Positions 46,259 through 53,720 of a stretch of 64,000 nt of DNA are shown in pieces. The DNA comes from Blastocatellia bacterium (GTDB lineage: Bacteria > Acidobacteriota > Blastocatellia > HR10 > J050). The translations under genes were made by a program, and so were the position numbers. Where the stretch lies: positions 41,223-105,222 of the forward strand of contig JALSQX010000095.1 in NCBI GenBank assembly GCA_026985075.1, in the 5' to 3' direction. The first letter of the stretch is position 1. Each line of letters opens with the position of its first letter. Under the pieces are notes generated by a model, which did no database searches, had not been told where the DNA came from, and saw only the letters and a program-made list of their open reading frames with translations.

Positions 46259-47842
46259 ATGAGAGTACTGGTGACAGATCCTATCGCGCCGCGCGGCATC
46301 GATCTGCTGACCGGTGCCGGACTGATTGTCGATCAGAAAGGGAAGCTCTCCGAATCCGAACTCATCGACATCATCGCCAATTATGACGCACTCATCGTCC
46401 GCAGTGGCACCAAGGTCACGGCCAGGGTGATCACGGCGGCCGACCAGCTTCGCGTCATCGGACGCGCCGGAGCCGGCGTGGACAACATTGACGTAGAGGC
46501 GGCGACCAAGAAGGGCATCCTGGTGATGAATACGCCGGGCGGCAATAGCGTCAGCGTCGCCGAGCATACGCTCGGCCTCATGCTGGCGTTAGCCCGGCAG
46601 CTGGTCCACGCCGATCAATCGATGAAACAGGGTCGCTGGGAGAAGAAACGGTTCCTGGGCCGCGAACTCCGAGGGAAGACCCTGGGAGTGATCGGGCTGG
46701 GAAAGGTCGGTCAGGAAGTCGCTCGCCGAGCGGCCTACATGGGCATGCGCGTCATCGCCTTCGATCCCTACATCTCCGAGCGATTGGCTTCAGACCTCGA
46801 TGTGCGATTAGTCGATCTGGACGAGCTCTATCGAACGGCCGATATCATCTCGCTCCACGCCTCGTTGAATCAAGCGACGCGTCGAATGATCAATCGGGAG
46901 AGCCTCAATCGGATGAAGCGGGGAGTTTATATCATCAATTGCGCCCGCGGGGAGTTGATCGACGAAGACGCTCTCTTGGACGCTCTGGAAGCAGGTCGCG
47001 TGACCGGTGCGGGTCTGGATGTGTTTCAGAACGAGCCTTCGCCCGATCCGCGCCTGGTGGGTCATCCGCGGGTCATCGCCACACCGCATATCGCCGCCTC
47101 GACGGTGGAAGCGCAGGAACTGGTCGGCGTCGTCATCGCCGAACAGATCAGAGATTATCTGCTCAACGGGCAGATTCGCAATGCGGTCAACTTCCCGGCC
47201 ATTCCTCCGGACGAATTCAATCGATTGGCCGTCTATCTGGATCTCGGCGAGAAGCTCGGGCGCTTCATCTCTCAAGTGGCACACGTGCGATTGAATGAGA
47301 TCGGCATACGCTATTATGGAGAGCTGGCCTCGCTCAATAGTTATCCTGTCTCCAATGCCGTGCTCTGCGGCGTCTTCAAACCGGTGCTCGGCGACGACGT
47401 CAATTTGATCAATGCGCGCCGCGTGGCCGAAGAACGCCATGTGACGGTCATCGAGACGAGGAGCAGTCGGGAGCGGAATTTCTCCAATCTCATCAGCGTT
47501 CAGTTGCGGGATGGTCAGGGAGGCGTCGATTGGGTGGAGGGAACGGTCCTCCACCAGGGGCAGCTTCGTCTGGTCTCCATCGACGGACTCGACCTGGAAG
47601 TCCCCTTCTCGCAGTATATGCTCCTCATTCGAAATCAGGATGTCCCCGGCGTCATTGGACGGATCGGGACGATCCTCGGCAATGCGCAGATCAATATCGC
47701 CAGCTTTGCCCTCGGTCGTCAGCCCGACCAGCAAGAAGCCATTGGCATCCTCACTGTCGATTCTCCCATCCCCGAGGACGTGCTCCAGGAGATTCGGCGA
47801 TCGGCGGGCATCAGGGAAGTGCGCTTTGTGACCCTGGACTGA
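46259..47842 (+). CDS. serA: D-3-phosphoglycerate dehydrogenase
   Basis: Oxidises 3-phosphoglycerate to 3-phosphohydroxypyruvate, first step of serine synthesis. The 527-residue type-1 protein has a 2-hydroxyacid dehydrogenase core (LGVIGLGKVGQEVARRA binds NAD), catalytic Arg230 (NCARGELID), Glu in FQNEPSP and His277 (TPHIAAST). It continues through an intervening domain (about 320-450) to a C-terminal ACT domain (YMLLIRNQDVPGVIGRIGTI) for serine feedback. It may be co-transcribed with rlmD. Confidence 0.97.
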   Translation: MRVLVTDPIAPRGIDLLTGAGLIVDQKGKLSESELIDIIANYDALIVRSGTKVTARVITAADQLRVIGRAGAGVDNIDVEAATKKGILVMNTPGGNSVSVAEHTLGLMLALARQLVHADQSMKQGRWEKKRFLGRELRGKTLGVIGLGKVGQEVARRAAYMGMRVIAFDPYISERLASDLDVRLVDLDELYRTADIISLHASLNQATRRMINRESLNRMKRGVYIINCARGELIDEDALLDALEAGRVTGAGLDVFQNEPSPDPRLVGHPRVIATPHIAASTVEAQELVGVVIAEQIRDYLLNGQIRNAVNFPAIPPDEFNRLAVYLDLGEKLGRFISQVAHVRLNEIGIRYYGELASLNSYPVSNAVLCGVFKPVLGDDVNLINARRVAEERHVTVIETRSSRERNFSNLISVQLRDGQGGVDWVEGTVLHQGQLRLVSIDGLDLEVPFSQYMLLIRNQDVPGVIGRIGTILGNAQINIASFALGRQPDQQEAIGILTVDSPIPEDVLQEIRRSAGIREVRFVTLD

Positions 47843-47875
47843 TGGCGGGCTGAGGAAGCAGATGGAGGTGATCGC

Positions 47876-48973
47876 ATGTCGAAATGGTGTGGAATGATTC
47901 TGTCGATGGTAGCCGTCGGAACGATGGTGTGGCCGATGGCCGAGCCGTCGCGGGCGGGCGGGGCGGTCACGCTCCTCAGTCAATCGGAGACGGGAGCGCC
48001 TCGCAATACCGATCTCATCGTCGATGGGAACGTCGCCTACGTGGGAGAATTCTCATCTGAGGGGCGCGTGGCCGTCATTGATGTGAGCGATCCTACGACG
48101 CCGAACCTGCTGGCCGTTTATCAATCCCCGGTTCGTTCGGCCACGTTGGATTTGAAGCTGAAGGGGGATATCCTGTTTGTCGCTCAGCAGACGGGCGGAG
48201 TGGCGGTGGTCGATGTCTCCGATCCATCCCATCCGCGGACGGTGACCTTCATCCGCGACCGGTTCACCTGGGGAGGGATTCACAATCTGTTCGTCGCCGG
48301 AGATTATCTGTACATGTGTGCTCAGGGAAGTGGCGATCTGCTCATCGTGGACATCTCCGATCCCCGCCGACCGCGATTGCGCGCCGTCCACAGCCCTTCG
48401 GTGGGGTATGTGCACGATGTCACCGTCGTCGATGACATCGCCTATCTGGCCAATCTGGGTTCTCGCGGGCCGGTGGAACGATTTGGCGTGTTTCAGTTGT
48501 TGGATGTGAGTGATCCCCGCCGACCGCGGGTCATTGCCGAGCATGCGTATGCGGGTGGTTTCTGTCACAACATCTGGCCGTCGCCCGATGGACGATACGT
48601 GGCGACGACCGATGAGCTGTGTGATGGGGGGCACCTGCGGATTTTCGATATCAGCGACCTGAGTGATATTCGGCAGATCGGGGAGTATATTGCGCCGGAG
48701 GGCGAGTCGGCTTCGGTTCATAATGCGGTGTGGGTCGGTGAGATGATTTACATGGCCTATTACACCGAGGGATTGCAGGTCGTCGATGTCTCCGATCCGG
48801 CGCATCCCCGACCAGTGGGATCTTTCGAGACCTGGGATGGGCAGACGACGCTGGGATCGTGTTTTGGCGGGGCGTGGGGGATTGTGGCCAGGAGTCTCGG
48901 TGACGGGCGCACGCGCGTATATCTGAGCGACATCACCACCGGACTCTGGATCTTCGACGTCATGGTTGAGTAA
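47876..48973 (+). CDS. Secreted LVIVD-repeat beta-propeller protein
   Basis: A 365-residue protein with a signal peptide (GMILSMVAVGTMVWPMAEPSRA) and about six LVIVD-type repeats, each with a V-x-D-V/I-S-D-P core: VAVIDVSDPTTP, VAVVDVSDPSHP, LLIVDISDPRRP, FQLLDVSDPRRP, LRIFDISD, LQVVDVSDPAHP. The fold is a beta-propeller, usually surface exposed; no catalytic residues are known for the family. GGAGGTGATCGC precedes the ATG. It starts 33 bp after serA but is functionally unrelated by annotation. Confidence 0.88.
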   Translation: MSKWCGMILSMVAVGTMVWPMAEPSRAGGAVTLLSQSETGAPRNTDLIVDGNVAYVGEFSSEGRVAVIDVSDPTTPNLLAVYQSPVRSATLDLKLKGDILFVAQQTGGVAVVDVSDPSHPRTVTFIRDRFTWGGIHNLFVAGDYLYMCAQGSGDLLIVDISDPRRPRLRAVHSPSVGYVHDVTVVDDIAYLANLGSRGPVERFGVFQLLDVSDPRRPRVIAEHAYAGGFCHNIWPSPDGRYVATTDELCDGGHLRIFDISDLSDIRQIGEYIAPEGESASVHNAVWVGEMIYMAYYTEGLQVVDVSDPAHPRPVGSFETWDGQTTLGSCFGGAWGIVARSLGDGRTRVYLSDITTGLWIFDVMVE

Positions 48974-49652
48974 CATACTGGGGGTGTGCCGGGGTGGCGG
49001 AGATAGGGGACAGACCATACTCAACTGGTTCCAGCACATCACATATGCGCATGAAGCTTCGGTAACTTGACAAAGGTCCTTAATGAATGATATTTTCAAA
49101 AGCGTATGAAACCTTTATTTCCTCGATGGTTAAAGACACGAATTGAGGGAGGCGCCTCACCGAGCGGTTCAAAAAAGGGAGATAAGTTGGTTTCTGACTG
49201 TGAAGCTCGAGGAGGCCCTTACGGTGCTTCGCGTAGCGGAAGTGGTCGGTATGGAGACCAACGAACTAAGTCCTTGTCTAGGAACGGAACCATTGGTGCT
49301 TGAGAAATTTGGGCTGGGGTTGGGCTGGAAACTGCCCGAATGTTCCGGCCTCTGGGGTCTCCTATGAGCCTTCTTATCGGTTCACCTTTTAACATTCACC
49401 AGAGGGGTTCGTACTCGTGTCTTGGTATTGACTGATTCAGAGTGACACCTTCTTGACGCGCACTCAGAGGGTGCCTGGGTGATTCCGGGGACAGTCCATC
49501 TCCAAAGTTGGCGAAGGTATCGAATCGCTGCGCTCACCTAGCGCTCGATGGGGTCATCAGGGGACAGATGTGCGGTTGGATCTCTACTTATAGGCTACTG
49601 GACAAAAGCGAGGCATGAGTGGTAGCCTGGTAAGTGATTGAAAGCAAAGGGT
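48974..49652. other. 679-bp gene-poor region with a 5' tRNA-Leu duplicate
   Basis: No convincing gene. The 16-bp string GTGCCGGGGTGGCGGA at 48986-49001 repeats exactly at 49651-49666, where it is the start of tRNA-Leu. GGGGACAG occurs three times (49006, 49487, 49560). Base composition is visibly less GC-rich and codon-like periodicity is absent. Short frames at 49106 and 49143 have no ribosome site or known motif. Reads as a decayed insertion scar. Confidence 0.55.
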
Positions 49653-49741
49653 GCCGGGGTGGCGGAATCTGGTAGACGCATGGGACTTAAAATCCCAGGG
49701 GGCATTGCCTCGTGCGGGTTCGAGTCCCGCCCCCGGCACCA
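49653..49741 (+). tRNA. tRNA-Leu (anticodon TAA)
   Basis: A class II tRNA. Acceptor stem GCCGGGG/CCCCGGC, D-arm GCG..CGC, anticodon arm TGGGA-CTTAAAA-TCCCA with TAA, a long variable arm (GGGGGCATTGCCTCGT) and T-arm GCGGG-TTCGAGT-CCCGC. The discriminator A and CCA end are encoded (49738-49741). It reads UUA leucine codons. Confidence 0.97.
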
Positions 49742-49939
49742 ATCATATCAATGACTTGCGGCGACGAGCTCCGAACCGCGATGCCTTCATCTCGGCAGAT
49801 TGTACCATTTTTGTGCTCTTTTTTTGCTCTGGTCTGAGCGGAGATGCTCTTCCTGCTCGGTGGGCGTCTCGCGGTTCGTGGTCGCATGGCCCACAGATTG
49901 GCGCAGCGAAAGGCGGGATGGGCACAGATCTTGGGGAAG
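49742..49939 (-). other. Possible integrase remnant beside tRNA-Leu
   Basis: Plus strand is T-rich near 49805-49830. On the minus strand one frame reads SVGHATTNRETPTEQEEH (about 49850-49905), similar to the GHxTTxxT core of tyrosine-recombinase box II. There is no full gene, and the likeness is weak. Otherwise I see nothing. Confidence 0.25.
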
Positions 49940-50178
49940 CCCCGCCGCTCGTCTGCGGGGAGAGTTCAATCACTAGCTAGTTCACAACGGCTTTCCTCCT
50001 TCTGGTGATGCCCCGCCGCTCGTCTGCGGGGAGGGTTCAGTCGCCGGCTCGTTCACGGCGCTTTTCCTCTCTCAGGGAGCCCCGCGGCTGGTCGGCGGGG
50101 AGGTTCAGGAGTTGGCTCGTGAGGCGGCTTGTTTCCATCCTTCAGGAGGCTCCACGGCTCGACTGTGGGGAGAGTTCA
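49940..50178 (+). repeat. Four tandem hairpin repeats, 69-70 bp period (array B)
   Basis: Units begin at 49940, 50010, 50079 and 50149. Each starts GCCCCGCCGCTCGTCTGCGG (or close), forming a short GC stem, continues GGGGAGRGTTCA and then a 40-bp linker with CTNGTTCAC and TTTCCTC motifs. Linkers resemble each other, so this is a tandem repeat, not a CRISPR. Units are the reverse complement of array A at 2177. It ends 40 bp before the uspA promoter. Confidence 0.85.
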
Positions 50179-50217
50179 TGTTGGGGGATGCTCCGCGAAG
50201 CTCAAGCGCCGGGACTG

Positions 50218-50226
50218 TGATATAAT
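50218..50226 (+). promoter_or_regulatory. Extended -10 promoter of the usp gene
   Basis: TGATATAAT fits the TGnTATAAT extended -10; no clear -35, as allowed for this type. Initiation near 50233 leaves a 30-nt leader with GAGGAGGG before ATG 50263. Confidence 0.55.
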
Positions 50227-50262
50227 ACTCCAGTCAAATCATCGCTCACTGAGGAGGGTTCT

Positions 50263-50643
50263 ATGATACGAAACATTCTGCTCGCCACGGATGGCTCGGA
50301 GCCGGCCGATCGAGCGGCCGCCTTTGCCGCTTCGCTGGCCACCTCTTACGGTGCCAAGGTGACCGTGTTGCACGCCTTCTGGCCATCGTCTCGCGTTCAC
50401 CAGGCCAACGCGCTGGTCGTCAAAGTCGCCGACCGTCTGCGCGAGATGGGCGTCACCGACGTGGAGACGGAAGTGGTGGAAGGTCCTCCCGTCTCCGTCA
50501 TCACCGAAATGGCCGCGGCGAGTAAACCCGATCTGCTGGTGATGGGCGCCCGCGGGATGGGGACGTGGCAGGGCACCATCCTGGGAAGCGTCAGCATGGC
50601 CGTCACCCAGCGCGCACCATGTCCCGTGCTCGTCGTCAAGTAG
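50263..50643 (+). CDS. Universal stress protein, ATP-binding type
   Basis: A 126-residue single-domain UspA-family protein. NILLATDGSEPADRAAAFA opens the fold, and the ATP-binding pattern G-2X-G-9X-G-S is present as GARGMGTWQGTILGSVSM near residues 96-113, followed by APCPVLVVK. These proteins bind ATP and help survival under stress or slow growth. Strong ribosome site GAGGAGGG. Own promoter; no partner genes. Confidence 0.95.
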   Translation: MIRNILLATDGSEPADRAAAFAASLATSYGAKVTVLHAFWPSSRVHQANALVVKVADRLREMGVTDVETEVVEGPPVSVITEMAAASKPDLLVMGARGMGTWQGTILGSVSMAVTQRAPCPVLVVK

Positions 50644-50903
50644 AAAGATCATACGAAAACATCATTCATCCCGATCCGAATACCCTCCAGAGCTTCGGCA
50701 TCCTTCGCCCTCCCGGCGCAGCGAGGGAAGAGGTCATCGTCTGGCCGAACGAACCGAAGCGGGCGAGAGAAACGATGAGCATCCTCCCGGCTCACATCGC
50801 CGTCGCTTTCCTCATGATGTAATCTCCGGCACAGACGACGGAAACCACATTGGCATCACACGAAGCGCATCCCGTTTTTCTGAAGGGAGCGACGGAGGAG
50901 CCA

Positions 50904-51071
50904 ATGATGAAAGAAGCGAGCCTGGTGTTGAGTATTGTCCTGGCCGCGCTATGGGTGGCCTTCTTCTTTTTTTCTCCACTGAGTGGTCTTGCCGGCCTCC
51001 TGGTGGGAGTGGGCGTGGGCGTCCTTTCGGCCGGAATCGCTTTTCTCCTCTTCGAACGACTGAGCCCGTGA
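50904..51071 (+). CDS. Tiny two-helix membrane protein
   Basis: A 55-residue protein with two hydrophobic helices (LVLSIVLAALWVAFFFF and GLAGLLVGVGVGVLSAGIAF) separated by SPLS and ending FERLSP. GGAGGAGCCA precedes ATG 50904; the longer TTG frame to 50850 has no such site. No family recognised. The 260 bp upstream hold nothing clear. Confidence 0.7.
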   Translation: MMKEASLVLSIVLAALWVAFFFFSPLSGLAGLLVGVGVGVLSAGIAFLLFERLSP

Positions 51072-51295
51072 CGGATCGTCGGACGCTTCTCTCATCGCCG
51101 CACCTGGTCGGAGATGACGAGCGACATCGCCTCTCGGTCGCCGGACGATCGGCTCTCCGCACGACTGTCGAGAGGCGTGGCCCGCTCGGCGATCACTCCA
51201 CGTTCGATTTCCCGGTCGGGAGACGAAGATCGGCGAGAGCGCCGAGACTCACAGAGATTTTCCCTCGCGCAGCTACAGGGCCGCCACGGGGATGC

Positions 51296-51520
51296 TCACA
51301 GCAGGAGCTGAACGAAATTCACTTCGATATTAATCGCTCCGGCAGCGGCGAAAACCAGAAGCACTCCCAACACAGCGCCGAGAATGGGAACGGCCTGGTT
51401 GATCAATCCCGTGAATCCCAGGGCGACCAGAATGAGCACAATGTGGGAGATGACGGGCGTCAACAGACTGACGCCGACAACCGATCCTACCGCGGCCAGT
51501 GTGGCATAGAGTTTGCGCAT
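51296..51520 (-). CDS. Small hydrophobic protein, paralogue of the 51878 gene
   Basis: A 74-residue membrane protein with two or three helices (AAVGSVVGVSLLTPVISHIV, GLINQAVPILGAVLGVLLVF). GGAGGGTAGT precedes ATG 51520. It aligns along its length with the 72-residue protein at 51878: both start MRKL, share an xHIVLIL/PHVALIL block, and end with AAAGAINIEV or TGALPIDLRV. No known family; role unknown. Confidence 0.75.
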   Translation of the reverse strand: MRKLYATLAAVGSVVGVSLLTPVISHIVLILVALGFTGLINQAVPILGAVLGVLLVFAAAGAINIEVNFVQLLL

Positions 51521-51877
51521 ACTACCCTCCATCAGTCGAAAATCTCTCTTCTGGCCATCGTCCTCATCGATTCGATGACCCCACCGCTGCGCCGCAGTCG
51601 CGCGCGCAGTGTGAATGAAACTGATTGCTCACCGTCAGCGTGTTGCTGAGACCCTCCACCCGGGAGAGCAGACCACACCGCAACAGCGCCTCGGTTCTTT
51701 CAGCCCGCCCCCCGGTGGAGGGCGGGCGTTCACTCCTGGTTATGTTCGCAATGGCTGCCCGGAATAGGCGCCGGGAACCCCTTCCAACAGTTCGGCAAAC
51801 TCACGCCCTGTCGCCATCCCTCCTGGCGCTCGACGGGCCATCCTGATCTGTGAAAAAGCGGATTCGGTTTGCCTCAA
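51521..51877. other. 357-bp gap with a GC hairpin
   Basis: Holds an 8-bp stem GCCCGCCC/GGGCGGGC at 51703-51710 and 51720-51727, possibly a terminator for the minus-strand gene at 51878. No gene seen. Confidence 0.5.
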
Positions 51878-52096
51878 CTAAAAGAGAAACACGCGCAAGT
51901 CGATGGGTAGTGCACCCGTAAAAACCAACAGGGCCAACGCCCCCACAATCAAAGCGAAGGAGGACGTCGCCAATGGAATGAAGCCCTGAAGAAACAGGAC
52001 CGTCAGAATCAAGGCCACGTGCGGCAATTGCGCAGTCAGAAGGCCAAGAACGATCACCGGACTCGTTACCAGCATCAACATAAGTAGCTTTCGCAT
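51878..52096 (-). CDS. Small hydrophobic protein, paralogue of the 51296 gene
   Basis: A 72-residue membrane protein: MRKLLMLMLVTSPVIVLGLL, HVALILTVLFLQGFIPLA and FALIVGALALLVFTGALPID form about three hydrophobic segments, with hardly any charge in the middle. AAGGAGGTAGAC before ATG 52096 is one of the strongest ribosome sites in the window and overrules the longer frame to 52138. Similar in size and order to the 51296 protein. Not a recognised toxin or phage family. Function unknown. Confidence 0.78.
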   Translation of the reverse strand: MRKLLMLMLVTSPVIVLGLLTAQLPHVALILTVLFLQGFIPLATSSFALIVGALALLVFTGALPIDLRVFLF

Positions 52097-52276
52097 GTCT
52101 ACCTCCTTGAGTCTTGGCCCCCCAGACCTATTCACCACCCCTCTTCTGGTTGGGCATTATACCAGATTTGTCGTTCGAGGTAAAACAGTTTTTAAATGAG
52201 CCACCGGCCTCTACTGAGTGATCGAACGGCGCATCGCCGGACTCCCTTCCGTGGCCATCCGAGTTCGGCACTCAGA

Positions 52277-52780
52277 TCATCTGGTCTGCTCAGCGGATGA
52301 GGGCTGCAGTCGATCCGACGAGTGTCGCTCTCTTCTCAGCCGGTCGGCGAGCAGGTGGGCGATGGCGTTGAGAAGACTCTCATCGTCGGGACCAAAGGCA
52401 TCCGGCTGATCGCTGTCCACATCGATCACGCCATAGATGGTGTCCTTGTCCCGAATGAGGACGACGATCTCAGACTTGGTATCGAGGCTACAGGCCAGGT
52501 AATTCTCAACCTGAGTGACGTCTCCGATGATCTGATTTCGCTTTTCGGCAACCGCCGTTCCACAGACGCCCACACCGACGGGGATGCGCCTGTGCTCAGT
52601 CGGATCGCCCATGTAATTGTGCAGGACGAGTTCGTTGTCCTGGAGGAGATAGATGCCCACCCAATCGTAGTGATGGAGATTCAAATGGAGCAGAGCAACC
52701 ACTCTTCGTAACAACTCGTCCAGAGGGAGATTCTGTTGAACCAGGTACTCCGCCTTGCGGAGAAGAAGTTCATCTACCAT
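52277..52780 (-). CDS. GAF-domain free methionine-(R)-sulfoxide reductase-like protein
   Basis: A 167-residue single GAF domain. IPVGVGVCGTAVAEKRNQII and YLACSLDTKSEIVVLI match fRMsr, which reduces free Met-R-sulfoxide. Cys73 and Cys97 correspond in spacing to Escherichia coli Cys94 and Cys118, but the position of Cys84 is His63. The HYDWVGIYLL and GVIDVDSDQPDAF blocks fit the family. AGGAGGT precedes the ATG. Activity is likely but unproven because one cysteine is absent. Confidence 0.82.
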   Translation of the reverse strand: MVDELLLRKAEYLVQQNLPLDELLRRVVALLHLNLHHYDWVGIYLLQDNELVLHNYMGDPTEHRRIPVGVGVCGTAVAEKRNQIIGDVTQVENYLACSLDTKSEIVVLIRDKDTIYGVIDVDSDQPDAFGPDDESLLNAIAHLLADRLRRERHSSDRLQPSSAEQTR

Positions 52781-53186
52781 GGCAGACCTCCTGTCGATGA
52801 GTGTGTGCAGGGTACACTAAAGCCGCGTCGAATGCAAGATGGGGCTTGGCCGGGGAGAAGATGAATGGGACGTCATGGGACTCGATCACGGCGCTGGAGC
52901 CCCACATCGGAGGAATGAACCTGGACCCCCGGGGAAGGGAGCGCCAGAAAGCCACCTTGCTATTACTCGTCCGCGACGCCCGCTAGGCCGCATGGGGTAT
53001 GGCGCGCAAGATGCCATCCTTGCGCCGCTCATTTCCGAAGGACTCGATCGGGGTCAGAGAGCTGCGGGGCGGGGATGAACAGGAGCGGGAAGACGAAGCG
53101 CAAGCTCCTGGCTCGCGCCACATGATTGTCCATGGCGTTCGGATGGACGCCCGTGAAACCGGGCTGGCGCTCTCCCCCCGATCCGG
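52781..53186. other. 406-bp gap without a recognisable gene
   Basis: Short open frames have no ribosome site and no family motif. I see no repeats. The promoter at 53187 ends it. Confidence 0.5.
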
Positions 53187-53214
53187 TTGACTATGGGATA
53201 AGAACGCCTATAAT
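53187..53214 (+). promoter_or_regulatory. Strong sigma70 promoter of dgkA
   Basis: TTGACT (53187-53192), 16-bp spacer, TATAAT (53209-53214). Initiation near 53221 leaves about 20 nt with GGAGG before ATG 53240. Confidence 0.75.
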
Positions 53215-53239
53215 AGGAACTTACTGAGCATTGGAGGCG

Positions 53240-53626
53240 ATGAATACGAACCCTTCAGTTGAGCGGGGCTCCTTGATCACCAGCTTTCAAGCGGCCTGGG
53301 CCGGTCTCGCTCTGGCCATTCGCGGCGAGCGGAACCTGAAGATTCATGTCGTCGTCGCTATGATCGCTCTGGGGTTGGCCATCTGGCTGCGATTCTCCGC
53401 ATCGGAGATCGTTCTCGTCCTATTGACCATCGGGCTCGTCGTCGTCGCTGAAGTGATGAACACCGCCGTGGAGACGACGGTGAATCTGTGCGCGGATGAG
53501 CAGCCGTCGGACGTCGCCCGCCGGGCCAAAGACCTCGCCGCCGGAGCGGTGCTGGCTGGAGCGCTCATTGCCGCGGCCATTGGAGCAGTGCTCTATATTC
53601 CGGCCATCTGGGAGCGGGTCAAGTAG
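53240..53626 (+). CDS. dgkA: Diacylglycerol/undecaprenol kinase
   Basis: A 128-residue integral membrane kinase with three helices. The family landmarks EVMNTAVETTVNLC and AKDLAAGAVL carry the catalytic Glu and Asp/Asn. Phosphorylates diacylglycerol or, in Gram-positive-type enzymes, undecaprenol; sequence does not decide. ATG 53240 is used because of GGAGGCG upstream; TTG 53231 is rejected. Followed by a palindrome and glnA. Confidence 0.93.
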   Translation: MNTNPSVERGSLITSFQAAWAGLALAIRGERNLKIHVVVAMIALGLAIWLRFSASEIVLVLLTIGLVVVAEVMNTAVETTVNLCADEQPSDVARRAKDLAAGAVLAGALIAAAIGAVLYIPAIWERVK

Positions 53627-53674
53627 GATCAAACGAGCATGCGTCGTGAGGTCAGCCAGGCAATGATCTATATC

Positions 53675-53693
53675 TCTGGTTCCCGGAACCAGA
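53675..53693 (+). promoter_or_regulatory. 19-bp palindrome between dgkA and glnA
   Basis: TCTGGTTC-CCG-GAACCAGA, perfect 8-bp arms with a 3-bp centre, 28 bp before glnA GTG. Either a short terminator of dgkA or an operator for glnA. Confidence 0.4.
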
Positions 53694-53720
53694 TTCAGTT
53701 TACAGAGGAGGGGAGAAACC

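Noticed and set aside
49106..49367. Two overlapping short + strand frames between the LVIVD gene and tRNA-Leu
   Set aside because: No SD, no homology recognised, composition unlike the neighbouring genes.
49687..49887. Protein-coding frame containing GAGGGTRTRT on the minus strand
   Set aside because: This is the translated complement of the tRNA-Leu gene, a well-known artefact.
49940..50178. CRISPR array (30-bp palindromic repeats with about 40-bp spacers)
   Set aside because: The spacers resemble one another (shared CTNGTTCAC and TTTCCTC motifs), so the real unit is a 69-70 bp tandem repeat. No cas genes are near.
52839..53078. Possible gene in the gap before dgkA
   Set aside because: Arg/Gly/Pro-rich frames in all phases with no SD; nothing distinguishes one as coding.
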